Below, piece after piece: positions 7,908 through 18,528 of a stretch of 64,000 nucleotides of DNA. This DNA is from UBA2705 sp963977105. Its GTDB lineage: Bacteria > Pseudomonadota > Alphaproteobacteria > Micavibrionales > Micavibrionaceae. Under the pieces are notes generated by a model. That model was given only the letters and a program-made list of their open reading frames with translations, made no database searches and had not been told where the DNA came from. Numbering within the stretch: the stretch's first letter is position 1; every line of letters begins with the position of its first letter. The stretch is from contig CAXBNI010000004.1 of the NCBI GenBank assembly GCA_963977105.1, forward strand, positions 1-64,000, given 5' to 3'. The position numbers were made by a program, and so were the translations under genes.

Positions 7908-9668
7908 TTAGAATTCACGGCTAACCGAGAAATAAAAGCGAGGGTCATCATCACCCTGTGTTTGCACATCACGCGTTAATGGGTAAGCAAGGATCATACC
8001 AAGCTTTGTTTTCTCGTTAATTGTGCCATTAAGACCAATACCCGCAGATGCTAAGCTTTCACGCTTAAGGTCATTCGTTGTTGCGTCATCATTCCAGACG
8101 CGACCAAAATCATAAAAACCATAAAGCTGGTATGTATCAAATAAAGGAAGCTGGTACGGTGTGCGCCACTGCAGTTCAACCTTACCTGCATAACCTTCAT
8201 CGCCAACGATTTCAGAGCTATCGAAAGAACGGCCAATATTCACGCCGCCAACACCAAATTCTTCAGAGCTTAACTGCGCACCATTGGTCAACTGACCTTT
8301 TACCGCAGCAAGGATATTCCATTTATTGCTCAGGCGTTGTAAGCGTTGGAACTCTGCTTCAAATTTAGTAAATTCAGGGTCGCCAAACTGACGGCTTAAA
8401 TTCGGGTTGTTTTTTTCACTTGCGCCGAAAACATTTAGCCCACGTGAGTATTTAAGGCTCATCGAGTTAACACCAGCTTTGAATAAAGTATCAAGAATCT
8501 CAACATTTGTACCAAGGCGCACTGCGCGAATACGGTCTTTTCGTGTTGGTTCGATATTGTTTTTACTATTGGCATTACGCCAGTCAAAAGCAAGGTCCGT
8601 ATACCAGTTGTAATTACGGGTTCTCACAATCGGGTGTACTAATTTAATTTCGCCATATGTTGAATTACCTTGTACGTCAAAACGCTCAAGGTCAAAGCCT
8701 GGTTTGGTGCTTGTTTTGCTTAGAAAAACTTTCAACCATGTGCCGTGTTTGTTAATTGGCTGTTCATAATACGCTGAGCCATAAGCAAGCTCTGGGTCAA
8801 AATCACTATCCGGTGCATAAGCCCCTTGGAGCGTGAAGCGCTCATTTAAGCCAAGCCATGAATTAAATGATGATGCGCCAATAAACTGGTGTGGTCCTAA
8901 ATAGCGGCTACCGTGCGTATCGTAAGAAATCAGGCCGTCCCATTTTTTGCGGCTAATGACCAATGTTAAATCACTGGCTTTTGCAACGTTTTCAGACTGC
9001 GCCATGATCGCGCGCGCTTCAACGCCCGGCAGGTCGTTTATCATTAATAAAACGCGCTCAAGGTCTTTGATGTTTAAAGGCTGCACATTTTGAATTTTTT
9101 GTACGTACTGACGAATGCGTTTGAATTCCGCGCCGTGATCTTCACCTTGTAAAGTGACATTGCTAATAAAGCCTTCGACAGCCTCAAGCTTGATGACGCC
9201 TGATTTTTTATCAATTGTTTGTACAGGCACAACCACGCGCGAGATTGCATAGTCATCATCACGGTAAAGTTTTGTAAGGCGGGCCGCAATCGCATATATA
9301 TCAGCCAGTGACACTGTTGTGCCAAGCTTGTCAGCGTAGAATGACTCTAAATAATCTTGCGTATAAACACTCGCGCCAGAGATTTGTAACTCTTTTAACG
9401 TAAGGGTAATTTTTTCAGATCCTGCAGGTGCTTTTTCGACGTCGGCTTCGCGGACTTCGATTGATGGGCCAACTTCAAAATCGATATCTGAGCTGCGGAA
9501 CTGCTCATCAACACGGCTTGGGTCTGCAATGTCTTTTGCGGCCTGCGGGACTTGCGCGTGCGCAGGGTCGCTGGTGCCCAATGTGCAAATAAGTAACGAT
9601 GCCGCGGCGCATAAGGTAAGCTTGCGCAGCGCGTTTGAATGCGGTGCATCCGTTTTATATTGAGACAT
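7908..9668 (-). CDS. Two-partner secretion transporter (FhaC/ShlB type)
   Basis: Outer-membrane translocation pore of a type Vb (two-partner) secretion system, 586 residues. A signal peptide ends near residue 39 (DPAHAQ). Residues about 75-240 contain POTRA-type domains (LTLKELQISGASVYT, then VIKLEAVEGFISNVTLQG), and the rest is a 16-strand-type beta-barrel ending in a terminal Phe (VSREF), the usual outer-membrane assembly signal. It is transcribed divergently from the large exoprotein gene that starts 484 bases away, which carries the matching TPS domain. It should recognise and thread that exoprotein across the outer membrane. Confidence 0.93.
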   Translation of the reverse strand: MSQYKTDAPHSNALRKLTLCAAASLLICTLGTSDPAHAQVPQAAKDIADPSRVDEQFRSSDIDFEVGPSIEVREADVEKAPAGSEKITLTLKELQISGASVYTQDYLESFYADKLGTTVSLADIYAIAARLTKLYRDDDYAISRVVVPVQTIDKKSGVIKLEAVEGFISNVTLQGEDHGAEFKRIRQYVQKIQNVQPLNIKDLERVLLMINDLPGVEARAIMAQSENVAKASDLTLVISRKKWDGLISYDTHGSRYLGPHQFIGASSFNSWLGLNERFTLQGAYAPDSDFDPELAYGSAYYEQPINKHGTWLKVFLSKTSTKPGFDLERFDVQGNSTYGEIKLVHPIVRTRNYNWYTDLAFDWRNANSKNNIEPTRKDRIRAVRLGTNVEILDTLFKAGVNSMSLKYSRGLNVFGASEKNNPNLSRQFGDPEFTKFEAEFQRLQRLSNKWNILAAVKGQLTNGAQLSSEEFGVGGVNIGRSFDSSEIVGDEGYAGKVELQWRTPYQLPLFDTYQLYGFYDFGRVWNDDATTNDLKRESLASAGIGLNGTINEKTKLGMILAYPLTRDVQTQGDDDPRFYFSVSREF

Positions 9669-10152
9669 TTGAAACCCCGACTGTCTTCTTGAAAGATAAA
9701 AAAGCTAAATTATTCTAAGCCTTATAGACAACATGATAAATAAATATGCAAGACAAATCACCCGTTTTTTTTAATTTCTTTTATTGCAAAACAATGTAAA
9801 TTTTTAGTTGTTTTTATGATTCATTAATAAACCCTTTAGATATAAGGGCTGCAGATATATGCTAAAGATCTCATATACAAATCAAGCCCTATTTACGTAA
9901 AATTTTTCTTGCGTTAAGTTGATATCTATGCGAAAAAAGCTGCTTAATATCGGAATAGTTATGTATATGGCATGGATGTTGCCCGTCTATAATAAGACTG
10001 TGCGTAAAAAAACGCACCCTCGTTCATAGCCTTGCGAATAGAGGTTTAATTTCGTAAGAAGACCACACGTTTAAAGCGTAACTATTATAAAGTAAAAACT
10101 GCCATTTTAAATAAATAGGCGCGTATGTGAAAACATACAGATGGAGAAAAAA
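9669..10152. other. Divergent intergenic region of the TPS pair
   Basis: About 480 A+T-rich bases separate the transporter (minus) and exoprotein (plus) genes and must hold both promoters. No confident sigma-70 or EcfG-type site was found. A small inverted repeat GTGCGT/ACGCAC lies at about 10000-10017 but has no T-run to act as a terminator. A 33-codon ORF (9928-10029, plus strand, start MRKKLLNIGIV) has a hydrophobic stretch but no good ribosome site, so it is not called as a gene. Confidence 0.6.
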
Positions 10153-13100
10153 ATGACCCGTTCAATGAAAACTCAGAAAAACAGCATCCAATCTAAATAC
10201 CCGCTTTTACTCTCATCCGCGCTTGTGAAGCCGATGATGACAATCGCGACGATGGCCGCGTTAACAATGGCAAGCACTGCAAGCGCAGCTGTTGGCGTTG
10301 ATGCACATGCTGACTGGGATGACATGAGCATAGTGGCAGGTAGCGCCACAGTCACAGATACGGGCGTCGGCTCAACGTTAATTACTCAGTCCTCGGCGAC
10401 AGCGGTTGGTGAGGCGCAGGTTCTGCATATTGGTACTTTGGGTTCAGTACAAATTAACCAAAACAGCACAAGCGATTTATTTGTGGCGCGCGCTATTGGC
10501 AACCACAGCGATTCATCACAGATTTTAGGTGCATTAAGCGCCACTGGTCAGGTTATGTTACTTGATCGTAACGGCATTATTTTTGGTCGCGACGCACAAA
10601 TTGATGTCGGCGGTATCATGGCCTCTACTGGCGAAGTTTCTAACGCTGATATTGAGGACGGCGATGGCCGTTTTGAATTTAGCAATTTTGGTGACGGATC
10701 AATCATCAACAATGCAACACTCAATGTCGCAGATGCGGGCATTGCCGCATTTGTTTCGCCATTCGTCACAAATAACGGCACGATTAACGCCAGAGTCGGT
10801 AAAGTTGCCTTTGCGGCCGGTGAAATTGTCACGCTAGATCTTAACGGCGACGGCCTTGTCGAGATTAAAGTTGAGGATCAAATCGCAGCAGCTTTACTTG
10901 AAAACACAGGTACAATCCGTGCGGGCGTCGTACAAATCGAAGCGAATGCAGCACGTGGCGTTGTTGACAGTGTGATTAACATGGAAGGCATCACCATTGC
11001 ACAGACAATCACGCAAGACGGCGGCAAAATTATCCTTGGCGGCGGCAGCGCTGGTAAGGTTCGCGTTGCAGGGACGCTCAAAGCATCAGCAAACAAACCT
11101 GGCAATGGCGGCTCAGTTGAAATTACAGGTCAAGATATTGAAATCACAGAAGCTGGCCGTGTATGGGCCAATGGTGATGACGCAGGCCAAGGCGGATCAA
11201 TTGACATCGTTGCAGATCGCCGCTTAGATGTTGCTGGTCGTTTGCGCGCAAAGGGCATTGATGGCACAGTTGAAACATCAGGCGCTACGCTTAATATTAT
11301 GGACACAACAGACGTCTCAGCATCGCTTTGGACGCTTGACCCATTAAGCATTCTAATCGCTGACACAGCTTATCTTGGTAATTATTCTTACATTAATGCA
11401 GGCGTACTTTCTGCTGCGCTTACAGGCGGCACGAGCGTTTTGGTCCAAACAGGCACCACACCAACAGGCAGCGGCCATGACCAAGGCGATATTCGCATTG
11501 GCAGCATGATTAGTAATAATGGCGGCAGCGCAAGCATTTCCTTTGAAGCGCTTCGTGACCTTATCATTGAAACAGGTGCAGGCATTGGCGGCACAGGCAC
11601 AACGGAAGTAAACGTTGATGCAGGCCGTAATATCACATTAAATGGTTCAATTGAAACAAATGGCGCGGACATGACCCTTAAAGGTGATGGCCATACACGT
11701 GTTTATGATGTGCTTTCTGCAGCAAGCGGCGACATTTACTTTGATGGCAGTCATGTTAAATTATTCGATGGCTCAGTTGTCACTGCAGATGAAATTGACT
11801 TCACCGCGAATTCAGTCGCGCAAGAAGCGTCAAGTGCAATGACCGCACGCGTGCTTACGGGCTCTGTGCAGCGTAAAGCCTCTTTATTCTCTAACCTCAA
11901 CAGCTTTGATGAGATCGGTGATTTCTCAACTGGTCTTGATGCCGTTGCCGCAGGCGGCATGGAGATTTATGACAATGCTGGTTCGCTGCTTATCACAGGC
12001 CTAGTCAGCTCAGACCGCGGCGCAGTGCGCTTTGGCCATGATGGCGCAATCTGGAGTGAAGAGCTTAAGCTTACAAACACAGGCAAAATCCAAACATCAA
12101 ACGGCGCGGTTGACTTAGACAGTACATCACGCGTTATCGTACATGGTGATATTGACGCAGGTAACGGCGCAGTAACCGTTGGCGCAACAGCGGTACAGTT
12201 CTGGAACGGCTCTGAAGTTCTTGCGCGCAGCATTGATTTTGACGCCTCAAGCGTCCATCAATATGTCGGTGCAAAACTAGACGTACAGCGCCTTTCTGGT
12301 ACAACGCGCGCAACGGCTAATTTCTCTTCTGTTTTGAACGAAATTGATATTCTGGATGGCTTTGTTACGGGCACAGGCGGCTGGAGCGATGGCGGCCTTG
12401 ACCTTTACACGAAAAACTTCTTACAAATTAATGGCCCCGTATCAACAGATGGCGGCGCGATTAACATTACAAGCGAAAGCCGCATTGACGTTAAAGATGG
12501 CGCATATGTAACGTCGCTTGCAGGTGATATATTCCTTGGCGCGGCAACGGTTAACCTTTGGGAAGACCTTAACACAACCGGCACAGTCTCTGGTACAGCG
12601 ACCCTCGTTAATGTTAAAGACGATGCGGCTGAAATTCAGGACGCTGTTGATCTCTCTGCTACGACATCATTGATCAATGTCGCCAAAGGCGATTATAACG
12701 AAGATGTTTTGGTTGACGGCAAAAACATTGACCTACGCGGTGCACGCAAGGGAGCCGATGCACGCGCACGCACTGGCGATGAAAGCACAGTATATGGTAG
12801 CGTGACATTTAAAAACGCTAGCGATGGTTCTGTGAACGGCTTTACAATTACAGGCGGCAGCAAAGGTGTTCGCCTTGAAAACGTTAATAACTTCTTGATC
12901 GCTAATAACATTATTACAAATGTAAAAGATACATCTGGTTATGATGATGATGGTATTTTCGTTGATAATGCACAGGATGTTTTGATACAGCGTAATGTGG
13001 TTGATAATAGCGGTGATGATGGTATCCACGTCCGCAACAATGTTGATGGGCTGGTTATCGCTCAGAACGAAATTGGTAAGGCAGTTGGTGATTCAATTGA

Positions 13101-16100
13101 TCTGCACCTCACATCCGGGACAATTCGTGTTGATCGTAACGATATCTCAGGCGGTTCGGCTATAGGTGTTAATGCGAAAAGTACAGAAAATGCAATCATT
13201 ACGAACAACGCCATTACAGGCACCCGTAATGAAGGAATAAAAGTGACAGATGGTTCAACATCTGCGCGTGTTCAAGGTAACGCAGTTACTGGCGGCACGA
13301 ACGGTATAGCAATCAACGGCGGAAGCGCGCATATTGTCTCGTCAAATGACGTAAGCAACAGCCGTAGAGCAGGCATTGATGTCAATAATTCAGATAGCAC
13401 ACGCCTTGCAGGCAATACGATTACGGATGCAGCAACAAGCGGCATCGCCATCACAGATAGTGATGATGTTATCGTTAATGGCGGCAACACGGTTAATGGC
13501 GGTCAAACAGGCCTTCGCGTTGAGAACAGTGACCGTATTCTTGTTGCGGCGAACAGCTTTACGGGCCAAATAGGCGCGGGCAGCAATGGTATAGGCGATG
13601 GGATTAACTTAAGCGATTCAGATACAGCACGCATATTAAATAACATTATTACCGCAGCTGGTGATGATGGCATTGACTTTGAAAACGGTTCTGACAATGC
13701 GATTATTTCGGGCAATACTGTAAACAGCGCTGGCGATAATGCGATCACAGTGCGCGGCAATAGCGATAATGTAAGAATTCTTACGAATGACTTATATAAC
13801 GCAAATAACGGTATCCGCGTTTATGGCGGCGCTGATAACGCCATTATCTTGACCAACGTAATTGACGGCATGAGCGGCAAGGGTATTGAGGTTGCTGCAA
13901 ATGCAACGCGTATCAATGATAACACAGTGCGCAATACTGGAAATGACGGCATTGAAGTGAGCAATTCAGCAAATGTTGATGTGCTTGGCAATAACGTCTC
14001 ACGCAGCGGCGCAGAAGGCATTGATGTTAATAATTCAGCTAATGCGGACGTTAAAAACAACACTGTACTCGGTACGGCATCAAACGGCATTAGCATCAAC
14101 CCAAGTCCATCATCAGTGATTACAGGTAACGATGTCACCGGCGCTGGCGCGAACGGTATTGATGTCAGCGGCTCAAACGGTACGCTTGTCAAAGATAATT
14201 TTGTGACAGGCAGTACGCAAAACGGCATTGCAGTCTCAGCATCTAGTAACGTAAATGTTGAAGAAAACTTTGTGCTCTTCTCAGGCAGAAATGGCATCGC
14301 GATCTCAGGCGGTACGGATAACGAAGTTCGCGGTAACATTGTTGCGCTTGCGGGCGTTAACGGTATTTTCGCTGAGAACACATCCGGTTTGATTGTCGAA
14401 GATAACATTTCAGGGCTTGCATTTGGTGATGCCATCCGCGTTGAAAGCGGTTTAAATTCAACAATTACAGGTAACCTCGTTGGCCTATCATACGGCGACG
14501 GCATTGCGCTTGACGATGCAAGCGGCACAACAAACGTACAAGACAACAAAGTCTTGCTTGTTGGCGGCAACGGCATTTCAAGCATTAACGGCGCAAACAC
14601 AATCAACATTGACAGCAATGAAATTGCGCTTGTTGGTGAAAACGGCATTTACATTGAAGGTGGCCGTTATGTGAACATCACAAATAACGATGTGACTTAT
14701 GCTGGCCTTGGTATCTACGAATGGATTGATACGTTGAGCGCAGAAGGTTTAGGCGCATTGACTGATGATGACTTCAGCCTTCGCACACCAAAATTTATTG
14801 CGAGTGGTATCGCGCTTCCTTGGGGCGCAGGTGATGGCATCCACGTCACGGGCGCTGGTGACGTTTTAGTCGACAGCAACCAAGTCCACCTTACTGGCGG
14901 CGACGGCATTGAAGTTGGCTTTAGTGGCACCACTAACGTAAGTAATAACACTGTTTTTGCGACGGGCATTAACTGGACGCATTATAGCTTTGCTGACATA
15001 GCTGACCATTTCTCAGGCCTTGACCTTTACGATGATATCTTGATTGCCGGTGGTGACGCACTACTTGGCGATGCGAACCTGGCAGAATATGTCTTTAATA
15101 TTCTTCCTGCGCCAACGCTAAGCATCATGGATAAAAAAGGCGGTCACGGTATTTATGTTCATAACGGCGAGAATACCGCGACAATTTCAACCAACGAAGT
15201 ACGCCGCACTGCAAATGACGGCATTAAAGTTTCAGGCGTATTCGGCTCGCAGATCAGTGATAACCTTGTAAACAGGGCCGGTGATGACGGCATTGATGTC
15301 AATGGCGGTGGCTTCGCTGACATTCTGAGCAATAAAGTCCGCAACAGCGATGCGAACGGCATTGAAGTGTCTGAAGTATCTAATGTTTTGGTAGATGGTA
15401 ACACGGTCAAAAATGCAGGCGATAACGGCATTAAAGTCGAAGATGCACAATACGTCTGGATTAGCGACAACACCGTTCGTTTCTCAGGTGATGATGGCAT
15501 TGATGTTGACAGCATTAACACGCCTCCAAGTCGCGCGCGCCGTCGTGGCGTAGACTGGAATGTCGTTATCGTTGATAACATAGTTTCAGGTTCTGATGAT
15601 GATGGTATCGATGTTAACAACAGCCGTAACGTAAGAATCGCACGTAACGATGTGCAGAATTCTAAAAGCAGCGGCATAGAACTTTCTCGCTTAGGTAACG
15701 CTCGCCTAGCGAACAATACAATCTTAGCCTCTGGCCTAGAAGGCATTGATGGCGACAACATTGACCGCATTAACATCGTTGGCAACAACATTGATGATGC
15801 CAACTCAGATGGCATTGAGCTCGATCACGTTGGCCGCGTTAGAGTTTATGACAACACGATCTCAGATGTTCGCTTTGATGGCATAGATGTTGATGAATCG
15901 CGCCGTGTCTATATCGCCGAAAATAGCATTGATAATGCACGTGATAACGGCATTGAGGTATCTGACACCAATTATCTAGTGATAGAGAACAACCGTATCG
16001 TTCAATCTGATGATGATGGCGTTAACCTTTCTGATATCGGCTATGCCCGCGTTGCAAACAACCGCATTCGTTTCTCAGGCCAAGATGGCATTGACGCTGA

Positions 16101-18456
16101 TGATGTGAATGAACTGTACATTACAAATAACCGCATTGGTCGTTCAGATGGTAATGGCGTCGAAGTTACGGATAGTGGTTTCGTTCGTGTTAACCGCAAT
16201 ACAATCAATAACAGCGGTGAAAACGGCGTGTCTGTCAAATATACAGAAACTGTCCGCGTCAACCGCAATGACATCAGCAATGCTGATGATAACGGTATTT
16301 ATATCGACGGTACCGGCAATGTTCGCGTAAAATACAACACAGTCTACAATAGCGGCCTAAACGGCATCTTTGTTAGCGATGTTGACCGTTACGCAAACAT
16401 CAAATGGAACGACATTGATGTTTCAGGCAATGATGGCATTGCTGTTGAAGGCGTAGACACAACACGCATTGTTGATAATCGTGTGAGAAACAGCGCTGGT
16501 GACGGTATTGACGTTGAAGGCGCATACCGCGTTGAAATCTCTGGCAATACAGTGCGCCGTTCAAAAGATAACGGTATTGAGGTTGATTACTCATACGATG
16601 TTGATATTTCCGGTAACACAGTGGCGCGCTCAAAAGACAACGGTATTGATGTTAACGGCGTGAACATGGTCAGTATCACAGGTAACGATATCACGCGCTC
16701 AGGCGAAGATGGTATTCAGGCGAGTGACATTTACGGCGGCTTTTACGATTTCCGTAGTGGTTCATCTGACTATGCTGTGTTCATTGCAGGCAATACTGTG
16801 AACACCACAGGCGATGACGGCATTGAAGTTGTTTATGCAGGACGCACGCGCATTGAAGGCAACACAATCAACGATATTGGCGTCACTAAAGATGAAGGCG
16901 ACTTCTTCGGCGCGGATGCAATTCATGTCCGCAATGTAAATGCTCTCGATCGTTATAGCCCTAAATTGAAAGGCCCTGAGCCCGTAGCATTCGGCAATGC
17001 GGTTGAAATTGTTGGTAATACAATCGACACCACAGGTGATGACGGCATTCAGGTATTATTCAGTGGAGACACTGTCGTTGCTGATAACACAATCTCAAAC
17101 ATTGGCACAGATTCTGGCGCACGTATGTTTGGCGCTGATGCAGTATCAATCATAACTGAAGGTCTATTCGGCTCTCATGCTTACGACTTTGGCCAGCGTT
17201 ATAATGTTGAGGTCACAGGTAACACAATTAATAATGTGAGCGGTGACGGCGTTGAGGTTTACGGTGCGAATGAGGTATTAGTAGATGGCAACACAATATC
17301 AAACATTGGTGATGACGGCGTACGTATTACAGGCTTTAATGGTTACTTTGATACGGAGAGTGACTTTCCAATATTTGACGAGCCAAGATTAGATGGGCCA
17401 AGATTAGATGAGCCAGAGTTTGGCGAATCGTCAATACGCCTTATTAAACCAATTTTCTTTGGTGACGCACCAGAATTTAACGCGGTTGTTTCAAATAACG
17501 TGATTACCACAGTTGGTGGTGACGGCGTTGAAACAACGAACCAAAACCGCGCTGAAATTTCTGGTAACGACATTACAGGTGCCGCGTTTAACGGTTATTA
17601 TGCCTCTGGGCCATTTAACGGTGATGTGGTTGTTTCTGACAATTTGTTCTTAAACAACGATATTGGCGCGCATTTTGAAAGTGGTGATATTGATTTAACA
17701 GGCGAAGGCAACGGCTTTGTTAATGGCCGTATCGGTATGCGTTTTGCTCCTTACGACTTTGCAGAATTAGCCCTTACTGATGAAGATAGTTTTGGTGCAT
17801 GGTCATTTGCTTCGCGTCGCTTCCCAGAGACGGGTTATGCGGATATGAGCCTTGTTGACAACACAATTGGCAGTCAGTTATTTAATGGCCAAAGCAGCTA
17901 CTTTGTTGAGCTTGATAATGAAGCGTTCTTCGCACCAGGCAGCCCAACAATATTGAATGCGCTTAATTCAACATACTTCATCCCAGGTAGTGGCTTTATA
18001 ACGCCATCTAGCACGGGCGGCATTATAACTGCGGATCAGTTCAACTTCTTGGAAAGCAAATTCCTCCACTTCACAGATGATGCAAGCCTTGGCTTATTCT
18101 TCTTTGGCTTAGTGCCAGGTGTAGATCAAGAAGACATCTTCCGTAACATAGATGGTTTTGACCCTGAAGCATTTAACGTGCGTTTGACTATTTTGGGTTT
18201 ACCACGCGTAGCCTTGCCAACAGCAGGCAGTGCAGCAGGGTTTGATCCGGCATTCTTAAACCAGATCACACCAGCAGCTGGCGGCGATGATACAGCAGCA
18301 GGCCTTAATGCGATTGAAACCGCAGCGGGCAGCGCAGAAGAAACAGGCTGTCAGGGCATGGCATTCTCTTCTGCGGAGGCAGGCACAGCGGTGACATATA
18401 GCTTTGGCTCTAGCATGGATGAATCATCAATGGATAGCGCAGTAGATTGCCTCTAG
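10153..18456 (+). CDS. Giant TPS exoprotein with long parallel beta-helix
   Basis: A secreted or surface-held TpsA protein of about 2767 residues. I chose ATG 10153 because GGAG lies 7 bases before it; ATG 10141 has no ribosome site. A long signal peptide ends near ASTASA. Next comes the TPS domain of filamentous haemagglutinins, including the NPNG-like motif DRNGIIFG and DVGGIMAST. After about residue 850 there is a pectate-lyase-like cap (AAEIQDAVDL, INVAKGDYNEDVLVDG) and then dozens of 22-26 residue PbH1/NosD-like coils of the form DDGIDV-n-N-x-V. The only two cysteines are in the last 40 residues (TGCQG and the final DCL), reminiscent of the C-terminal anchor of HMW1-type adhesins. An adhesin role is likely; the coil type also occurs in polysaccharide-active proteins. 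Confidence 0.9.
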   Translation: MTRSMKTQKNSIQSKYPLLLSSALVKPMMTIATMAALTMASTASAAVGVDAHADWDDMSIVAGSATVTDTGVGSTLITQSSATAVGEAQVLHIGTLGSVQINQNSTSDLFVARAIGNHSDSSQILGALSATGQVMLLDRNGIIFGRDAQIDVGGIMASTGEVSNADIEDGDGRFEFSNFGDGSIINNATLNVADAGIAAFVSPFVTNNGTINARVGKVAFAAGEIVTLDLNGDGLVEIKVEDQIAAALLENTGTIRAGVVQIEANAARGVVDSVINMEGITIAQTITQDGGKIILGGGSAGKVRVAGTLKASANKPGNGGSVEITGQDIEITEAGRVWANGDDAGQGGSIDIVADRRLDVAGRLRAKGIDGTVETSGATLNIMDTTDVSASLWTLDPLSILIADTAYLGNYSYINAGVLSAALTGGTSVLVQTGTTPTGSGHDQGDIRIGSMISNNGGSASISFEALRDLIIETGAGIGGTGTTEVNVDAGRNITLNGSIETNGADMTLKGDGHTRVYDVLSAASGDIYFDGSHVKLFDGSVVTADEIDFTANSVAQEASSAMTARVLTGSVQRKASLFSNLNSFDEIGDFSTGLDAVAAGGMEIYDNAGSLLITGLVSSDRGAVRFGHDGAIWSEELKLTNTGKIQTSNGAVDLDSTSRVIVHGDIDAGNGAVTVGATAVQFWNGSEVLARSIDFDASSVHQYVGAKLDVQRLSGTTRATANFSSVLNEIDILDGFVTGTGGWSDGGLDLYTKNFLQINGPVSTDGGAINITSESRIDVKDGAYVTSLAGDIFLGAATVNLWEDLNTTGTVSGTATLVNVKDDAAEIQDAVDLSATTSLINVAKGDYNEDVLVDGKNIDLRGARKGADARARTGDESTVYGSVTFKNASDGSVNGFTITGGSKGVRLENVNNFLIANNIITNVKDTSGYDDDGIFVDNAQDVLIQRNVVDNSGDDGIHVRNNVDGLVIAQNEIGKAVGDSIDLHLTSGTIRVDRNDISGGSAIGVNAKSTENAIITNNAITGTRNEGIKVTDGSTSARVQGNAVTGGTNGIAINGGSAHIVSSNDVSNSRRAGIDVNNSDSTRLAGNTITDAATSGIAITDSDDVIVNGGNTVNGGQTGLRVENSDRILVAANSFTGQIGAGSNGIGDGINLSDSDTARILNNIITAAGDDGIDFENGSDNAIISGNTVNSAGDNAITVRGNSDNVRILTNDLYNANNGIRVYGGADNAIILTNVIDGMSGKGIEVAANATRINDNTVRNTGNDGIEVSNSANVDVLGNNVSRSGAEGIDVNNSANADVKNNTVLGTASNGISINPSPSSVITGNDVTGAGANGIDVSGSNGTLVKDNFVTGSTQNGIAVSASSNVNVEENFVLFSGRNGIAISGGTDNEVRGNIVALAGVNGIFAENTSGLIVEDNISGLAFGDAIRVESGLNSTITGNLVGLSYGDGIALDDASGTTNVQDNKVLLVGGNGISSINGANTINIDSNEIALVGENGIYIEGGRYVNITNNDVTYAGLGIYEWIDTLSAEGLGALTDDDFSLRTPKFIASGIALPWGAGDGIHVTGAGDVLVDSNQVHLTGGDGIEVGFSGTTNVSNNTVFATGINWTHYSFADIADHFSGLDLYDDILIAGGDALLGDANLAEYVFNILPAPTLSIMDKKGGHGIYVHNGENTATISTNEVRRTANDGIKVSGVFGSQISDNLVNRAGDDGIDVNGGGFADILSNKVRNSDANGIEVSEVSNVLVDGNTVKNAGDNGIKVEDAQYVWISDNTVRFSGDDGIDVDSINTPPSRARRRGVDWNVVIVDNIVSGSDDDGIDVNNSRNVRIARNDVQNSKSSGIELSRLGNARLANNTILASGLEGIDGDNIDRINIVGNNIDDANSDGIELDHVGRVRVYDNTISDVRFDGIDVDESRRVYIAENSIDNARDNGIEVSDTNYLVIENNRIVQSDDDGVNLSDIGYARVANNRIRFSGQDGIDADDVNELYITNNRIGRSDGNGVEVTDSGFVRVNRNTINNSGENGVSVKYTETVRVNRNDISNADDNGIYIDGTGNVRVKYNTVYNSGLNGIFVSDVDRYANIKWNDIDVSGNDGIAVEGVDTTRIVDNRVRNSAGDGIDVEGAYRVEISGNTVRRSKDNGIEVDYSYDVDISGNTVARSKDNGIDVNGVNMVSITGNDITRSGEDGIQASDIYGGFYDFRSGSSDYAVFIAGNTVNTTGDDGIEVVYAGRTRIEGNTINDIGVTKDEGDFFGADAIHVRNVNALDRYSPKLKGPEPVAFGNAVEIVGNTIDTTGDDGIQVLFSGDTVVADNTISNIGTDSGARMFGADAVSIITEGLFGSHAYDFGQRYNVEVTGNTINNVSGDGVEVYGANEVLVDGNTISNIGDDGVRITGFNGYFDTESDFPIFDEPRLDGPRLDEPEFGESSIRLIKPIFFGDAPEFNAVVSNNVITTVGGDGVETTNQNRAEISGNDITGAAFNGYYASGPFNGDVVVSDNLFLNNDIGAHFESGDIDLTGEGNGFVNGRIGMRFAPYDFAELALTDEDSFGAWSFASRRFPETGYADMSLVDNTIGSQLFNGQSSYFVELDNEAFFAPGSPTILNALNSTYFIPGSGFITPSSTGGIITADQFNFLESKFLHFTDDASLGLFFFGLVPGVDQEDIFRNIDGFDPEAFNVRLTILGLPRVALPTAGSAAGFDPAFLNQITPAAGGDDTAAGLNAIETAAGSAEETGCQGMAFSSAEAGTAVTYSFGSSMDESSMDSAVDCL
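12810..17730 (+). repeat. PbH1-type beta-helix coil array within the exoprotein
   Basis: At protein level the segment is a run of 22-26 residue coils with recurring cores such as GDDGIDV, DNGIEV and GNTV/NNTI. At DNA level the repeats are diverged and recognisable mainly by ggcatt and gatgatggc words, unlike the exact array at 1-668. Some longer loops interrupt the helix (for example about 14720-14820, 14960-15130, 16870-17000 and 17340-17460). Confidence 0.8.
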
Positions 18457-18482
18457 GCTTTCCCCCGAATAACTAAGATTTA

Positions 18483-18520
18483 AAAACCCCCGCTTAGCTT
18501 GATGCTAAGCGGGGGTTTTT
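18483..18520. terminator. Strong bidirectional terminator
   Basis: A near-perfect 13-bp stem (ACCCCCGCTTAGC with GCTAAGCGGGGGT) around a TTGAT loop, with T-run on the plus and A-run on the left side. It ends the exoprotein gene and the convergent ppc-like gene. Confidence 0.95.
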
Positions 18521-18528
18521 GTAATCTC

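Noticed and set aside
13821..15815. Long minus-strand ORFs under the beta-helix (13821-14648, 15159-15815)
   Set aside because: They arise from codon periodicity of the exoprotein repeats on the other strand; no ribosome sites and unnatural Leu/Pro/Ser composition.
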